Source: Buchnera aphidicola (Cinara splendens)
GTDB taxonomy: Bacteria; Pseudomonadota; Gammaproteobacteria; Enterobacterales; Enterobacteriaceae
Direction: 5' to 3'
Length of the DNA: 64,000 nucleotides
Assembly (NCBI RefSeq): GCF_900698975.1
Contig: NZ_LR217722.1
Location: 248,001-312,000, forward strand
In this document: positions 1-9,730 of the stretch, piece after piece
Numbering within the stretch: the first letter of the stretch is position 1
How the letters are laid out: every line of letters begins with the position of its first letter
Position numbers and translations under genes: made by a program
Notes under the pieces: generated by a model
What the model saw: the letters and a program-made list of their open reading frames with translations, nothing else
Databases searched by the model: none
What the model was told of the DNA's origin: nothing

Positions 1-628
1 ACTGACCTGTACCAAACATACAAGAATCTTTTACAATATGAGGAACATACACTTCTTCATACCCGTGTATTTGAGTATGTACATCCAACATAAATTGTCC
101 TAATGCGCGATGTAAGTGTGCAATCGGACCTTTCATAATCACATAACCAGAACCAGAAATAACAGAAGATGTCTTCCAATCAAAACCTTGTAATTTATTT
201 CCAATTTCTATATGATCAATAATAGAGAAGTTATATTTTTTTTTTTTTCCCCATGAATAAATTTTTTTATTATTTTTTTCTCCTGTACCTATAGGTACAT
301 CATGATGCGGTATATTAGGAACAAAAATAAGTATTTTATATATTTTTTTTTTTATTTTTTCTAATTTTTTTTTCAGACTATTAATAGCTAAACGAGAGGC
401 AATAATTTGATTTTTAAAAACATCACAGTCATTAAAAAATTTTTTTCTATACACTAAATGTTTTGACATTCTTTTATGTTCTGATATTTTTTTTTCACTA
501 AAAATCTGTATTTTTTTGCGTTTTTTTTCTAATTCTTTTAATTTATCTATATTTAAAATATAATTTTTTTTCTTTAATAAATCTTGATAAAAAAAATAAT
601 TATCTTTAACTGCATTAAAATTTAACAT
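1..628 (-). CDS. serS: seryl-tRNA synthetase (N-terminal part, cut by window edge)
   Basis: Charges tRNA-Ser with serine in the cytoplasm. The frame is open from an ATG at 628 to the window edge and gives about 209 residues. The first ~110 residues are rich in Lys, Glu and Leu, as expected for the long antiparallel coiled-coil arm that grips the extra arm of tRNA-Ser. They are followed by the start of the class II catalytic core, including VPNIPHHDVPIGT-like and GSGYVIMKGPIAHLHRALG segments typical of bacterial SerRS. The gene is divergent from trxB. The C-terminal half, with motifs 2 and 3, lies outside the window, so integrity cannot be judged. Confidence 0.93.
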   Translation of the reverse strand, partial: MLNFNAVKDNYFFYQDLLKKKNYILNIDKLKELEKKRKKIQIFSEKKISEHKRMSKHLVYRKKFFNDCDVFKNQIIASRLAINSLKKKLEKIKKKIYKILIFVPNIPHHDVPIGTGEKNNKKIYSWGKKKKYNFSIIDHIEIGNKLQGFDWKTSSVISGSGYVIMKGPIAHLHRALGQFMLDVHTQIHGYEEVYVPHIVKDSCMFGTGQ

Positions 629-955
629 AGTACTTATAATTTTCCAGTATACAAATTTTTAATAAATATATAATATGTATAAAATATATATATATTTATT
701 ATATACATGATGTTTAATAAAATAAATTCATAAATACTGCATATTTCTTGTATTATTAAAACATTTAATAATTTTATTATTAAAACCTTTTTTATATAAA
801 TATATATTTTGATTATTAATACAAAATAAAAAACAAACAAAATTATATTTAAAATAATAATCCTATTATTATACACAAATCTTACTTTTATTATATTAAC
901 TATTTTTATTTAAAAATTTTAAAATAAAAATTCGTTTTTAGGGAAGAACAATAGT
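629..955. other. divergent intergenic region serS/trxB, no gene seen
   Basis: About 330 bases of very A+T-rich DNA between the divergent serS and trxB starts. It must hold promoters for both, but in sequence of this composition -10/-35 boxes cannot be picked with confidence. A minus-strand open frame here consists almost wholly of Ile, Tyr, Leu and Asn and is treated as noise. Confidence 0.5.
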
Positions 956-1921
956 ATGAATAAAATAAAAAAAAAACATGCACAATTAATTATTATTGGA
1001 TCAGGACCAGCAGGATATACAGCGGCAATTTATTCTGCTCGATCTAATATTGATACTCTATTAATAACTGGATCTCAAATAGGCGGGCAATTAATACAAA
1101 CTGATGAAATAGAAAACTGGCCAGGAGACTATAGTCATATCAACGGAATTACATTAATGAATCGTATGTTACTTCATGTAAAAAAATTTTCTGTTAACAT
1201 TATTCATGATGTAATTAAATCTGTAAATTTTAAAAAAAATCCTTTTGAGTTACTTGGGGAAGAGTATTCGTATACTGGTTACGCTATTATTATAGCAACT
1301 GGATCTCATACAAAATTGCTAAATATTAATTCAGAAAATCTGTACATGGGAAAAGGAGTGTCTACCTGTGCCGTTTGTGATGGATTTTTTTATAAAAACC
1401 AATTTGTAGCTGTAGTAGGAGGAGGAAATTCAGCTTTAGAAGAAGCTATATATTTATCTAATATAGCTAAAAAAGTGTATTTAATTCATCGTCGTAATCA
1501 ATTCCGAGCAGATAAAATATTAATTAATCGATTGTATGATAAAATAAAAAAAAGAAATAATATTATTATTTTATTTAATTCTATTGTTATGGACATCTTA
1601 GGAAATGATATATCAATGAATAAAATTAAAATTTATTCTAATATAGATAGTACGGTTAAATATTTAAATGTATCAGGATTATTTATTGCAATTGGACATA
1701 TTCCAAATTCTCAAATATTTTCTAAATATATTGACATTCAAAATAATTATGTAAAAATCGATTATAATAAAAATTATATGAAAACACAAACTAACATACC
1801 AGGAATATTTTCTGCTGGAGATGTATCTGATTCAATCTATAAACAAGCTATAACAGCTGCGGCAAGTGGATGTATGGCTGCTATAGATGCTGAAAAATAC
1901 TTAAATAATAATTTAAAATAA
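956..1921 (+). CDS. trxB: thioredoxin reductase
   Basis: FAD-dependent thioredoxin reductase (321 residues, normal family length) that passes electrons from NADPH to thioredoxin in the cytoplasm. Visible motifs are the N-terminal FAD dinucleotide-binding GSGPAG (residues 15-20), the redox-active CAVC (138-141), the NADPH-binding GGGNSALEEA just after it, and a C-terminal FAD-binding segment GIFSAGDVSD. The start ATG is preceded by a GGGAAG stretch that can act as a ribosome binding site. infA follows 37 bases downstream on the same strand, so the two may share a transcript. Confidence 0.97.
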   Translation: MNKIKKKHAQLIIIGSGPAGYTAAIYSARSNIDTLLITGSQIGGQLIQTDEIENWPGDYSHINGITLMNRMLLHVKKFSVNIIHDVIKSVNFKKNPFELLGEEYSYTGYAIIIATGSHTKLLNINSENLYMGKGVSTCAVCDGFFYKNQFVAVVGGGNSALEEAIYLSNIAKKVYLIHRRNQFRADKILINRLYDKIKKRNNIIILFNSIVMDILGNDISMNKIKIYSNIDSTVKYLNVSGLFIAIGHIPNSQIFSKYIDIQNNYVKIDYNKNYMKTQTNIPGIFSAGDVSDSIYKQAITAAASGCMAAIDAEKYLNNNLK

Positions 1922-1958
1922 TATAAAAATTTATATAAACTAGTTAAGGATTTATTTA

Positions 1959-2174
1959 ATGAAAGAAAAAAGCATAGAAATGCAAGGCATAGTAATAGAT
2001 ACTCTTCCTAATACTATGTTTAAAGTTGAATTAGAGAACAAACACATAATTATAGCTCATATATCTGGAAAAATGAGGAAAAATTATATAAGAATCTTAA
2101 CAGGTGATAAAGTTACATTAGAAATGACACCTTATGATCTTAGTAAAGGAAGAATTATTTTTAGAAGTAGATAA
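1959..2174 (+). CDS. infA: translation initiation factor IF-1
   Basis: Small OB-fold (S1-type) factor of 71 residues, one fewer than E. coli IF-1. It binds the ribosomal A site with IF-2 and IF-3 to set the initiator tRNA. The whole protein aligns with E. coli IF-1, including the strongly conserved [18 protein letters not shown] core and the C-terminal LSKGRI segment. A Shine-Dalgarno-like AAGGA precedes the start. Its proximity to trxB reflects deletion of the genes (cydCD, aat) that separate the two in E. coli. Confidence 0.97.
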   Translation: MKEKSIEMQGIVIDTLPNTMFKVELENKHIIIAHISGKMRKNYIRILTGDKVTLEMTPYDLSKGRIIFRSR

Positions 2175-2346
2175 AATTTTTAATAAATATTTTTTTTTTT
2201 TTTGAAAAATAAATTAACTTGTTTATGAAAAAGTTATAATTATACGAAAATATTTGTAATAGTTAATATTATCTATTTTTATGATGTTCAAAAAATCATC
2301 AAATAAATAACTTAATTATTATAAATTAAAAAATATTAGGATAAAT

Positions 2347-4062
2347 ATGCGTACTAAATATTGCGGAGAAATTACACCAGTTGATATAAACACAATAATT
2401 ACTGTATGTGGTTGGGTTAATAAAATACGAATTTTAAAAAAAATAATTTTTGTTGAAGTAAAGGATACTACAGGAATCATACAAGTTATTTTTAATAAAA
2501 AAAATGATGCATATATTTCTTCAGTACTACGTTTACGTAATGGTTTTTGTATACAGATTCAAGGACTAGTCACCATAAAAAAATCGTTTAATTTATTACA
2601 CAATACTTTACAGGAAAAAATCATAGAAATTATAGGATTTACATGTTTAATATTTAATAAAACACTTCCTATACCATTAGATTATACAAAAAAAAATAAG
2701 AAAGATATAAGATTTAAATTTCGTTATTTAGATTTACGCCGCACTGTAATGTTTAAAAACATTGAAACACGTAGTAAAATAACTACTATAATTAGAAAAT
2801 TCTTTATAAAGAATAAATTTTTAGAAATTGAAACTCCTGTTTTAACTAAATCTACTCCAGAAGGAGCATTAGATTATTTAGTTAATAGTCGATTATATCC
2901 AGGTAAATATTATGCATTACCTCAATCTCCACAATTATTCAAACAATTATTAATGATTTCAGGAATAGATCGATATTATCAAATTGCCAAATGTTTTAGA
3001 GATGAAGATCTACGATCTGATCGACAACCAGAATTTACACAAATAGATATAGAAATAGCTTTTTCAAAAATACATTGTATACAAAAATTGATAAGTAATT
3101 TAATACAAAAATTATGGTTATCAATTAAAAAAATAACATTAAAAAAAATAAAAAAAATAAGCTATTATGATAGCATATTAAAATATGGAACAGATAAACC
3201 GGACTTAAGAAATCCTATTCAATTTATTGATTTAGATAATTTTTTTAAAAATGATTTCCAATTTTTTTTTCCTTGGTTATTGAAAAAAAAACCTAATCGT
3301 ATTATTTCTATTAGAATTCCTAATGGAATAAATTTAATTTCAGAAAAAAAAATAAAAATTTATGAAAAATTTTTAAAAAAAATTAAATTAAATCAATTGA
3401 TGTATATAAAAATTGTTGATATAGATAGCTTTAATATACATATAGATCCATATTTAAGCAAAAAAATCAAAAAAAAACAAATATATCAAATATTTCCTCA
3501 AAATATTATCTGTAACGGAGATATATTTTTTATAGTAGCAGAAGAAACAAATTTAGCTAACAAAATACTAAGTAATTTAAGATTAAAAATTGGAATTGAT
3601 TTAAAAATAACAAATTTAGAACAAGTATGTCCAATTTGGATCACAAATTTCCCTTTATTTAAAAAAGATAAACATGAAAATTTAAAATCTATGCATCATC
3701 CATTTACTTCTCCACAATATGAGATACCAAATATAACTTTTACAGATCCATGCAAAATATTATCTAGCGCATTTGATTTAGTAATTAACGGTTGTGAAAT
3801 AGGCGGAGGATCTCAAAGAATTCATGATTATAACCTTCAAAAAAAAATTTTTAATATACTTCAAATTAATAAAATTAAACAAAAAGAAAATTTTGGTTTT
3901 TTTTTAAATGCTTTAAAATATGGTGCACCACCTCATGCGGGATTAGCATTAGGTTTAGATCGTTTAACTATGTTATTAACAGATAGTAGTACTATTTCTG
4001 ACGTAATTGCTTTTCCAAAAACTACTTCAGCAACTTGTTTGATGACAGGCGCTCCATGTTAA
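2347..4062 (+). CDS. aspS: aspartyl-tRNA synthetase
   Basis: Class II synthetase that charges tRNA-Asp (571 residues against about 590 in E. coli). It has the N-terminal OB-fold anticodon-binding domain (~1-105), the class II core with RFKFRYLDLRR and FLEIETPVL (motif 1), CFRDEDLRSDRQPEFTQID (motif 2), the bacterial insertion domain, and GLALGLDRL (motif 3). The C-terminus stops about 20 residues early, just after the conserved AFPKTT and CLMTGAP segments, so the final E. coli tail is absent while the active site is intact. A TAGGA motif precedes the ATG. Confidence 0.97.
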   Translation: MRTKYCGEITPVDINTIITVCGWVNKIRILKKIIFVEVKDTTGIIQVIFNKKNDAYISSVLRLRNGFCIQIQGLVTIKKSFNLLHNTLQEKIIEIIGFTCLIFNKTLPIPLDYTKKNKKDIRFKFRYLDLRRTVMFKNIETRSKITTIIRKFFIKNKFLEIETPVLTKSTPEGALDYLVNSRLYPGKYYALPQSPQLFKQLLMISGIDRYYQIAKCFRDEDLRSDRQPEFTQIDIEIAFSKIHCIQKLISNLIQKLWLSIKKITLKKIKKISYYDSILKYGTDKPDLRNPIQFIDLDNFFKNDFQFFFPWLLKKKPNRIISIRIPNGINLISEKKIKIYEKFLKKIKLNQLMYIKIVDIDSFNIHIDPYLSKKIKKKQIYQIFPQNIICNGDIFFIVAEETNLANKILSNLRLKIGIDLKITNLEQVCPIWITNFPLFKKDKHENLKSMHHPFTSPQYEIPNITFTDPCKILSSAFDLVINGCEIGGGSQRIHDYNLQKKIFNILQINKIKQKENFGFFLNALKYGAPPHAGLALGLDRLTMLLTDSSTISDVIAFPKTTSATCLMTGAPC

Positions 4063-4122
4063 TAAATAGTCTTATAATCAATATTATATGATTTAATTTA
4101 TATTTAAATAGATAATGATAAG

Positions 4123-4162
4123 TTATATCATAAACGTTTAAAAAAATTATTTTATGATATAA
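4123..4162. repeat. 12-bp inverted repeat just upstream of yebC
   Basis: Perfect 12-base arms at 4123-4134 and 4151-4162 around a 16-base loop, ending three bases before the GAGGA ribosome binding site of yebC. It may be a leader hairpin or a 3' end for aspS. A 12-bp, nearly all-A/T palindrome can arise by chance in DNA of this composition, so the evidence is weak. Confidence 0.3.
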
Positions 4163-4172
4163 ATGAGGAACT

Positions 4173-4895
4173 ATGGCAGGACATAGCAAGTGGGCAAATA
4201 CAAAGCACAGAAAAAACGCACAAGACATAAAACGTAGTAAAATATTTACTAAAATAATCAAAGAAATTTCTACTTCTAGTACAAAATATGGTTCAGATAT
4301 AAATAAAAATTTTCAATTAAGAAATCTTTTAGAAAAAGCTAGTACATATAACTTAAAAAAAAAATCAATCAATAAAGCTATACATGGTAGCATTTTAGGT
4401 AATAAAAAAGATATATTTAATTCCATGAAATATGCAGGATACAGTCCATTTGGAATTGCTATCATTGTTTACTGTAATACTGATAATAGTAATAGAACAG
4501 TATCTAATATTAGGAATATTTTTTCAAAATTCAATACTCATTTAATAAACTTTAACAATATTAAATATTTATTTGATTATTTTTATACAATAAAAATTGA
4601 TCTTATGTTATATGAAAAAAAAAATTTATTAAATATAATAAATATGAATAATCTAATTATTTCAAAAAAAATAAATAAAAGTTTTTTAGAAATAACAATT
4701 TCTACAAAATATCTAAACAAAATAAAAAAATATTTTTTATCCTATTCTGTTATTTTTAAAAATGTTACTACAAAAATTATTCCCAAGAATATTTTAAAAA
4801 TTAAAGTAGATGATCATAAAAAATTAATGAATATGATTCATTTATTAGAAAAATTAAAAGAAACAACATACATAATTCATAATGGAAATAAATAA
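4173..4895 (+). CDS. yebC: YebC/PmpR family protein
   Basis: 240 residues against 246 in E. coli. YebC/TACO1-family proteins have been described as transcription regulators and more recently as helpers of translation through difficult (for example proline-rich) stretches; which role applies here is unknown. The invariant N-terminus [14 protein letters not shown], the [10 protein letters not shown] helix and the [13 protein letters not shown] motif identify the family. A good GAGGA site lies four bases before the ATG. In E. coli it is linked to aspS (nudB between) and to ruvC. Both nudB and the ruv genes are gone here. Confidence 0.95.
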   Translation: MAGHSKWANTKHRKNAQDIKRSKIFTKIIKEISTSSTKYGSDINKNFQLRNLLEKASTYNLKKKSINKAIHGSILGNKKDIFNSMKYAGYSPFGIAIIVYCNTDNSNRTVSNIRNIFSKFNTHLINFNNIKYLFDYFYTIKIDLMLYEKKNLLNIINMNNLIISKKINKSFLEITISTKYLNKIKKYFLSYSVIFKNVTTKIIPKNILKIKVDDHKKLMNMIHLLEKLKETTYIIHNGNK

Positions 4896-5310
4896 ATTAA
4901 TTATAATTATAATATATAAATGCTACTGTATTACAATAGAACTTAAAAAACATTTTTATATTAAATATAATATATTTGTTATATATAACACTTAAGTTAT
5001 AAAAATTTTATTATTATATTACGTAATATATACGCGATTTTAGAAATAGACTAAATTTCTGAATTGACTATATATGATAAACAATTAAACATTATATTTA
5101 TATATACATGACAGTCATACATGATTTTTTAAAATGATGTTTTAGAAAAAATAACTATTTATCGTAACTCATCATTATGCACTAATAAAAATTTTTAAAA
5201 AATTTATCTGTATATAATTACATATATTTTATATAGAACATATTCTATATGTTTACTCATATTAGTCAATACAGAATTTTTCTACTAATTAAAAAATTCA
5301 AATAATACTG
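4896..5310. other. convergent intergenic region yebC/pykA, no gene seen
   Basis: About 415 bases between the 3' ends of yebC and pykA. In E. coli this slot holds ruvCAB, znuABC, mepM and lpxM among others; no remnant of them can be recognised. A short ATGAC-A-GTCAT palindrome near 5108-5118 is the only small structure noted. Confidence 0.5.
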
Positions 5311-6753
5311 TTATTTTATAGGCATAATTTTTAACATATTAACGATATTGGTATTGTTTTCTTTACCAGATTCTATAATTACTACATTTGTGTTGACAGG
5401 TAGTAAATATTTTGTTTTTAACAATAATATAATTGAATTAATAGAATCACTCTTAGTAGAATAATTTTCTAAATATATCGGAACAACACCCCTATATAAA
5501 CAGGATAATCTAAGCTTTTTTATATGATTAGATACGTAAAAAATTGGTAATCCAGATGTAATTCTTGATGTTAATAAAGCAATTTTACTCGTCGTAAACA
5601 TAACAACAATTGCAGAAACGTTTATTAAATGATTAGCTGCATACATAACAGACATTGAAATTGTTTCAGAAATACTATTAAATTTTTTATTCAGTCTATG
5701 TTTTGAAACATTCATAGCGGGTAATTTTTCAGCACCTAAACATATTTTTGACATAGTCTGTACAGTAATATTAGGAAAATTACCAGAAGCTGTTTCTGCT
5801 GATAACATAACCGCATCTGTTCCATCTAAAACAGAATTAGCAACGTCCATGACTTCTGCTCGTGTAGGAAAAGGATTTACAATCATAGATTCCATCATTT
5901 GCGTAGCAGTAATAACTATTCGATTCAATTTTCTTGCAATTTTAATTAATTTTTTTTGTATCCCTATTAATTTATAATCACCAATTTCAACGCCTAAATC
6001 TCCCCTAGCAATCATGATTACATCTGAGGCTAACACAATATCTTCTATTATTTTATCAGAAAATACAGCTTCTGCTCTTTCAATTTTTGCAATAATTTTG
6101 GCTTTACTGCCAGATTTTTGCATTAATAATCGAGCTTTATGCAAATCTTTTGGAGATCTAGGAAAAGATACAGCTAAGTAGTCTACATCAATTAAAGCTG
6201 CCAATTTTATATCATCTTTATCCTTTTGAGTTAAAGCAGAAGCAGATAAACCGCCCCCTAATTTATTTAAACCTTTATTATCCGATAAATATCCACCAAT
6301 AATCACTGTAGTAAAAATTTTTGTATGATTCTTTCTTATAACCTGTAATTGTATTTTTCCGTCATCTAAAAGAAGTACGTCATTTCGGGAAACTTCATTT
6401 GGTAAATTAGTATAATTTATTCCTACGGAATTTGTGTTTCCTTCATGCTCTAAAACTTCTAAATCTAATACAAAATCATCTCCTTTTTTTAAAAAAATTT
6501 TATTTTTTTTAAAACTAGAAATACGTATTTTTGGTCCTTGCAAATCACCAATTAAAGCCACAAAACAATTTAACTCTTTTTCTATTGATCTAATTTTTTT
6601 AACTCGATCAATATGATCTCTTGCTGTACCATGAGAAAAATTTAATCTTAATACATTAACTCCGGACTGTATTATTTTTCTTAAAATTTTTTTATCATCT
6701 GTTGCAGGTCCCAAAGTAGAAACAATTTTTGTTCTTCTTATGGAGTGTTTCAT
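5311..6753 (-). CDS. pykA: pyruvate kinase II
   Basis: Converts phosphoenolpyruvate and ADP to pyruvate and ATP, the last step of glycolysis. The 480-residue length equals that of E. coli PykA. Visible segments are the N-terminal RRTKIVSTLGPA, NFSHGT near residue 38, the catalytic-Lys region AKIERAEAV, the signature IARGDLGVEI and the MMESM/PTRAE segment that completes the active site. A C-terminal alpha/beta regulatory domain is present. The synteny (pykA next to zwf) matches E. coli pykA, not pykF. Confidence 0.96.
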   Translation of the reverse strand: MKHSIRRTKIVSTLGPATDDKKILRKIIQSGVNVLRLNFSHGTARDHIDRVKKIRSIEKELNCFVALIGDLQGPKIRISSFKKNKIFLKKGDDFVLDLEVLEHEGNTNSVGINYTNLPNEVSRNDVLLLDDGKIQLQVIRKNHTKIFTTVIIGGYLSDNKGLNKLGGGLSASALTQKDKDDIKLAALIDVDYLAVSFPRSPKDLHKARLLMQKSGSKAKIIAKIERAEAVFSDKIIEDIVLASDVIMIARGDLGVEIGDYKLIGIQKKLIKIARKLNRIVITATQMMESMIVNPFPTRAEVMDVANSVLDGTDAVMLSAETASGNFPNITVQTMSKICLGAEKLPAMNVSKHRLNKKFNSISETISMSVMYAANHLINVSAIVVMFTTSKIALLTSRITSGLPIFYVSNHIKKLRLSCLYRGVVPIYLENYSTKSDSINSIILLLKTKYLLPVNTNVVIIESGKENNTNIVNMLKIMPIK

Positions 6754-7165
6754 ATACTAATTCCTTAAATATACATGTAGATATATAAAATAGTTCATTA
6801 TAAATAAATAGTTTTTTTAAAAAAAAATTCTATGCTATTTAATTTATCAAATATCTTAATTATATTGATATAAATATTATATATATAATTTATATTGGTA
6901 TAGAAAAAAATCATTAATATTTATATATATCAAATACTATATTATACATATTGTTGTACAACATACATTACATATATAAATAATTTTTAAACAAAAAATC
7001 AATTATTAATGAATAATAGAGAAAAATTTAAATATATGTCTATACTTTAAAAAATTAATGTTTATTATGAACATTAATATAAATTAATATTATTGTTTTA
7101 AATAAAATAAGTATTAATATTATTTGAAATATATATTAACAATTTTTAATACATAGGGTGTAATA
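6754..7165. other. divergent intergenic region pykA/zwf, no gene seen
   Basis: About 410 bases between divergent pykA and zwf. E. coli has the repressor gene hexR here, which is missing. A perfect 9-bp inverted repeat with a 7-base loop lies at 7054-7078, about 90 bases upstream of zwf. No other structure is evident and no promoter can be named with confidence. Confidence 0.5.
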
Positions 7166-8629
7166 ATGTTGCTTAAAAAAAATTATGATTTAATTATCTT
7201 TGGAGCTACAGGCGATTTAGCTCAAAAAAAATTATTTCCAGCTTTATATCAATTAGAAAAGAAAAAATATCTTATCAGTAGTATGCAAATTATTGGAGTA
7301 AGTAGAACTAATTATACAATAGAAGAATATCTTAATATTATTTATAATTCTTTAAAAAAATTTTTAAATGAAAATATACAACCATTTATATGGAAATTAT
7401 TAAAAAAACGTTTTATATTTATTACTATAGATATTAATCAAATTCAAAGTTTTACAAAATTAATACCTTATTTAAAAAAAAAAAACTCAACGATAATTAA
7501 CTATTTAGCCGTGTCATCAGATATGTTTGAAAAAATTTTCAAAGGGTTGTCTTTAATTAAACTTAATACATTAAATTCTAAAATTATAGTAGAAAAACCA
7601 ATTGGTAAATCTTTAAGTACATTTTTAATTATTGAAAAATCCATGAAAAAATATTTTTTTGAAAAAAACATATTTCGTATCGATCATTATTTAGGAAAAA
7701 AAACAATACTTAACTTAATTAAATTAAAATTTTTTAATCCTATATTTAATAAATATTTAAATAAAAGCTATATTGATCATGTACAAATTACATTATCTGA
7801 AAGCATTGGAATAGAAAATAGATGGAATTATTTTGATAATACTGGACAAACAATAGATATGGTGCAAAACCATATGCTACAAATCATTTCTATTTTTGCT
7901 ATGAAAATACCAAAATTATTTAATCGAAAAAATATTTGTAATGAAAAAATTAAAATTTTAAAATCATTACGAATAATTAACAAAAAAAACATCCATAATT
8001 ATGTATCACTTGGACAATATTCTTCAGGTAAAATTAATAACCATACTGTAAAAGCATATGTCAATGAAAAACAAGCACAAAAAAATAGTTCTACTGAAAC
8101 ATTTGTAGCTATAAAATTATATATAGACACTAAACAATGGAAAAATATTCCTTTTTATATACGTACAGGAAAAAGATTATTTAAAAAATCTTCCAAAATT
8201 GTTATTTTTTTTAAAAATCAACACAATACTTTATTTAAAAATAAATATATACATTCTACATCAAATCGTATGACAATTAATTTACAACCTATACTTGAGA
8301 TGATTTCAAAAAACAAAACTAAAGAATCACAGTTAAATTCGAATATTACTTATAAAAAAAATAAATTATTTAATGATGATAAAAATTTATTTTTCAAAAA
8401 CAACAGTTTAAAAGAGTACGAAAGATTACTATTAGAAATAGTACAAAATCGTCAATTTTTATTTGTTCAACAAAAAGAAGTTATTCATGCTTGGAAATGG
8501 ATTGATCCAATAATACAAGCATATAAAAGTTGCCCTAAATTATTACAATACTATACTTCTGGTACATGGGGCCCTCAATCAGCTTTTAATTTAATAAAAA
8601 AAGATAAAAAAAAATGGGATAATAATTAA
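7166..8629 (+). CDS. zwf: glucose-6-phosphate 1-dehydrogenase
   Basis: First step of the pentose phosphate pathway: oxidises glucose-6-phosphate to the lactone and reduces NADP. The protein has 487 residues against 491 in E. coli. The Rossmann motif FGATGDLAQKK (residues 12-22) and the active-site signature RIDHYLGK (171-178) are intact, as is the NYLAVSS segment. The N- and C-terminal domains are full length. Upstream a GGGTG may serve as a weak ribosome binding site. Its retention implies that NADPH supply by this route still matters to the symbiont. Confidence 0.96.
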   Translation: MLLKKNYDLIIFGATGDLAQKKLFPALYQLEKKKYLISSMQIIGVSRTNYTIEEYLNIIYNSLKKFLNENIQPFIWKLLKKRFIFITIDINQIQSFTKLIPYLKKKNSTIINYLAVSSDMFEKIFKGLSLIKLNTLNSKIIVEKPIGKSLSTFLIIEKSMKKYFFEKNIFRIDHYLGKKTILNLIKLKFFNPIFNKYLNKSYIDHVQITLSESIGIENRWNYFDNTGQTIDMVQNHMLQIISIFAMKIPKLFNRKNICNEKIKILKSLRIINKKNIHNYVSLGQYSSGKINNHTVKAYVNEKQAQKNSSTETFVAIKLYIDTKQWKNIPFYIRTGKRLFKKSSKIVIFFKNQHNTLFKNKYIHSTSNRMTINLQPILEMISKNKTKESQLNSNITYKKNKLFNDDKNLFFKNNSLKEYERLLLEIVQNRQFLFVQQKEVIHAWKWIDPIIQAYKSCPKLLQYYTSGTWGPQSAFNLIKKDKKKWDNN

Positions 8630-9730
8630 TTATTGCGCTTATACATAAAGTATAAATATTTTTAATGAAATTTATAAAAATTTTTAAAATATATAACCAT
8701 TGCTTAAATATAAAATAAAAAAAATATATTTAAAATATTATTGTATTAAATATTATTAATATTTTTATAAAAATTAACTTAAAAAAATTATTACTATATT
8801 CATAGTAATAATTAAAAAATCAAAAAAATAAAATAAATTACACTATAAATATACAAAAATAATTATAAATGTATAAAAATATATAATTAAATTAAATTAA
8901 TTATATAATATTAATCAATATCTAGATTAAAAAATATTTTTACAATATTATTATTTTATTAAAATAAAATAATAATATCTCTTAATCATTATTTTAATTT
9001 TTAAAGAATTTTAATACATATGCATTTATACAATTACATTATTAACAATAATATATAAAATATATTATCATTTAATATATAATGTAGTATGTAATTATAT
9101 TTTTATATTACATAAATTTTATGATATTTTAAAAATTTGTATATATACAAATATTATTTAAAAAATATAATCCTACTTAATAAGAATTTACGAAAATATT
9201 TTTTTAAAAAAGAATGTAATAATATAAATTTTCTATAAATTTTTATCTTTGTTACAAAAATAGCTTAAAAGAATTAACATATGTTTAAAAAAATAACCAA
9301 TGGCAATAATAAGTAATACTTATAAATAGATGCTTATATAATATATATACAATCATTTTAATTTTGATATACTAATATTTTACATATATTAATAATCATT
9401 AAATTTTATATAAAAGAATTATAATATAAATATATTTACACCCTAAAAATAATAACAAGAAATATACATGAATAATATAAAAATTTTTTCTCTTTAAAAT
9501 ATTGAATTTTTTATTAATTTTATATAAAACAATTCATTTATAAAATATCGAATTCATAAAATTTTTTTCAGGATTATAAATTTTATAAAAAATTTTTATA
9601 TATAAAAAAATAATGTAGTGTTAATAGCATAAAAAATCATTATAAAACGAATAATATCGTACACTAAGTACCATATTCTTTTAATTCATTTAAAATAAAA
9701 CAAAGTATCTTTGTGTGGAGTAATTTTGTT
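8630..9730. other. 1.1-kb intergenic region zwf/yoaE, no gene seen
   Basis: About 1.1 kb of nearly pure A+T sequence, with frequent stops in all frames and no recognisable coding remnant. A weak hairpin with 6-base arms at 8639-8644 and 8650-8655, followed by a T-rich run, could end zwf transcripts. From memory, larger Buchnera genomes have htpX near this point, so the stretch is probably the eroded site of one or more lost genes. Confidence 0.5.

Noticed and set aside
634-876. 80-codon minus-strand open frame in the serS-trxB gap
   Set aside because: Composed almost entirely of Ile, Tyr, Leu, Asn and Phe as expected from A+T-only DNA; no homology, no ribosome binding site.
7054-7078. 9-bp inverted repeat upstream of zwf as a possible operator
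   Set aside because: All but one pair are A/T; such palindromes are expected by chance in sequence of this composition and hexR is absent.
9713-9730. Upstream GTG start for yoaE
   Set aside because: It overlaps the GGAG ribosome binding site used by the ATG at 9731, which matches the E. coli start.
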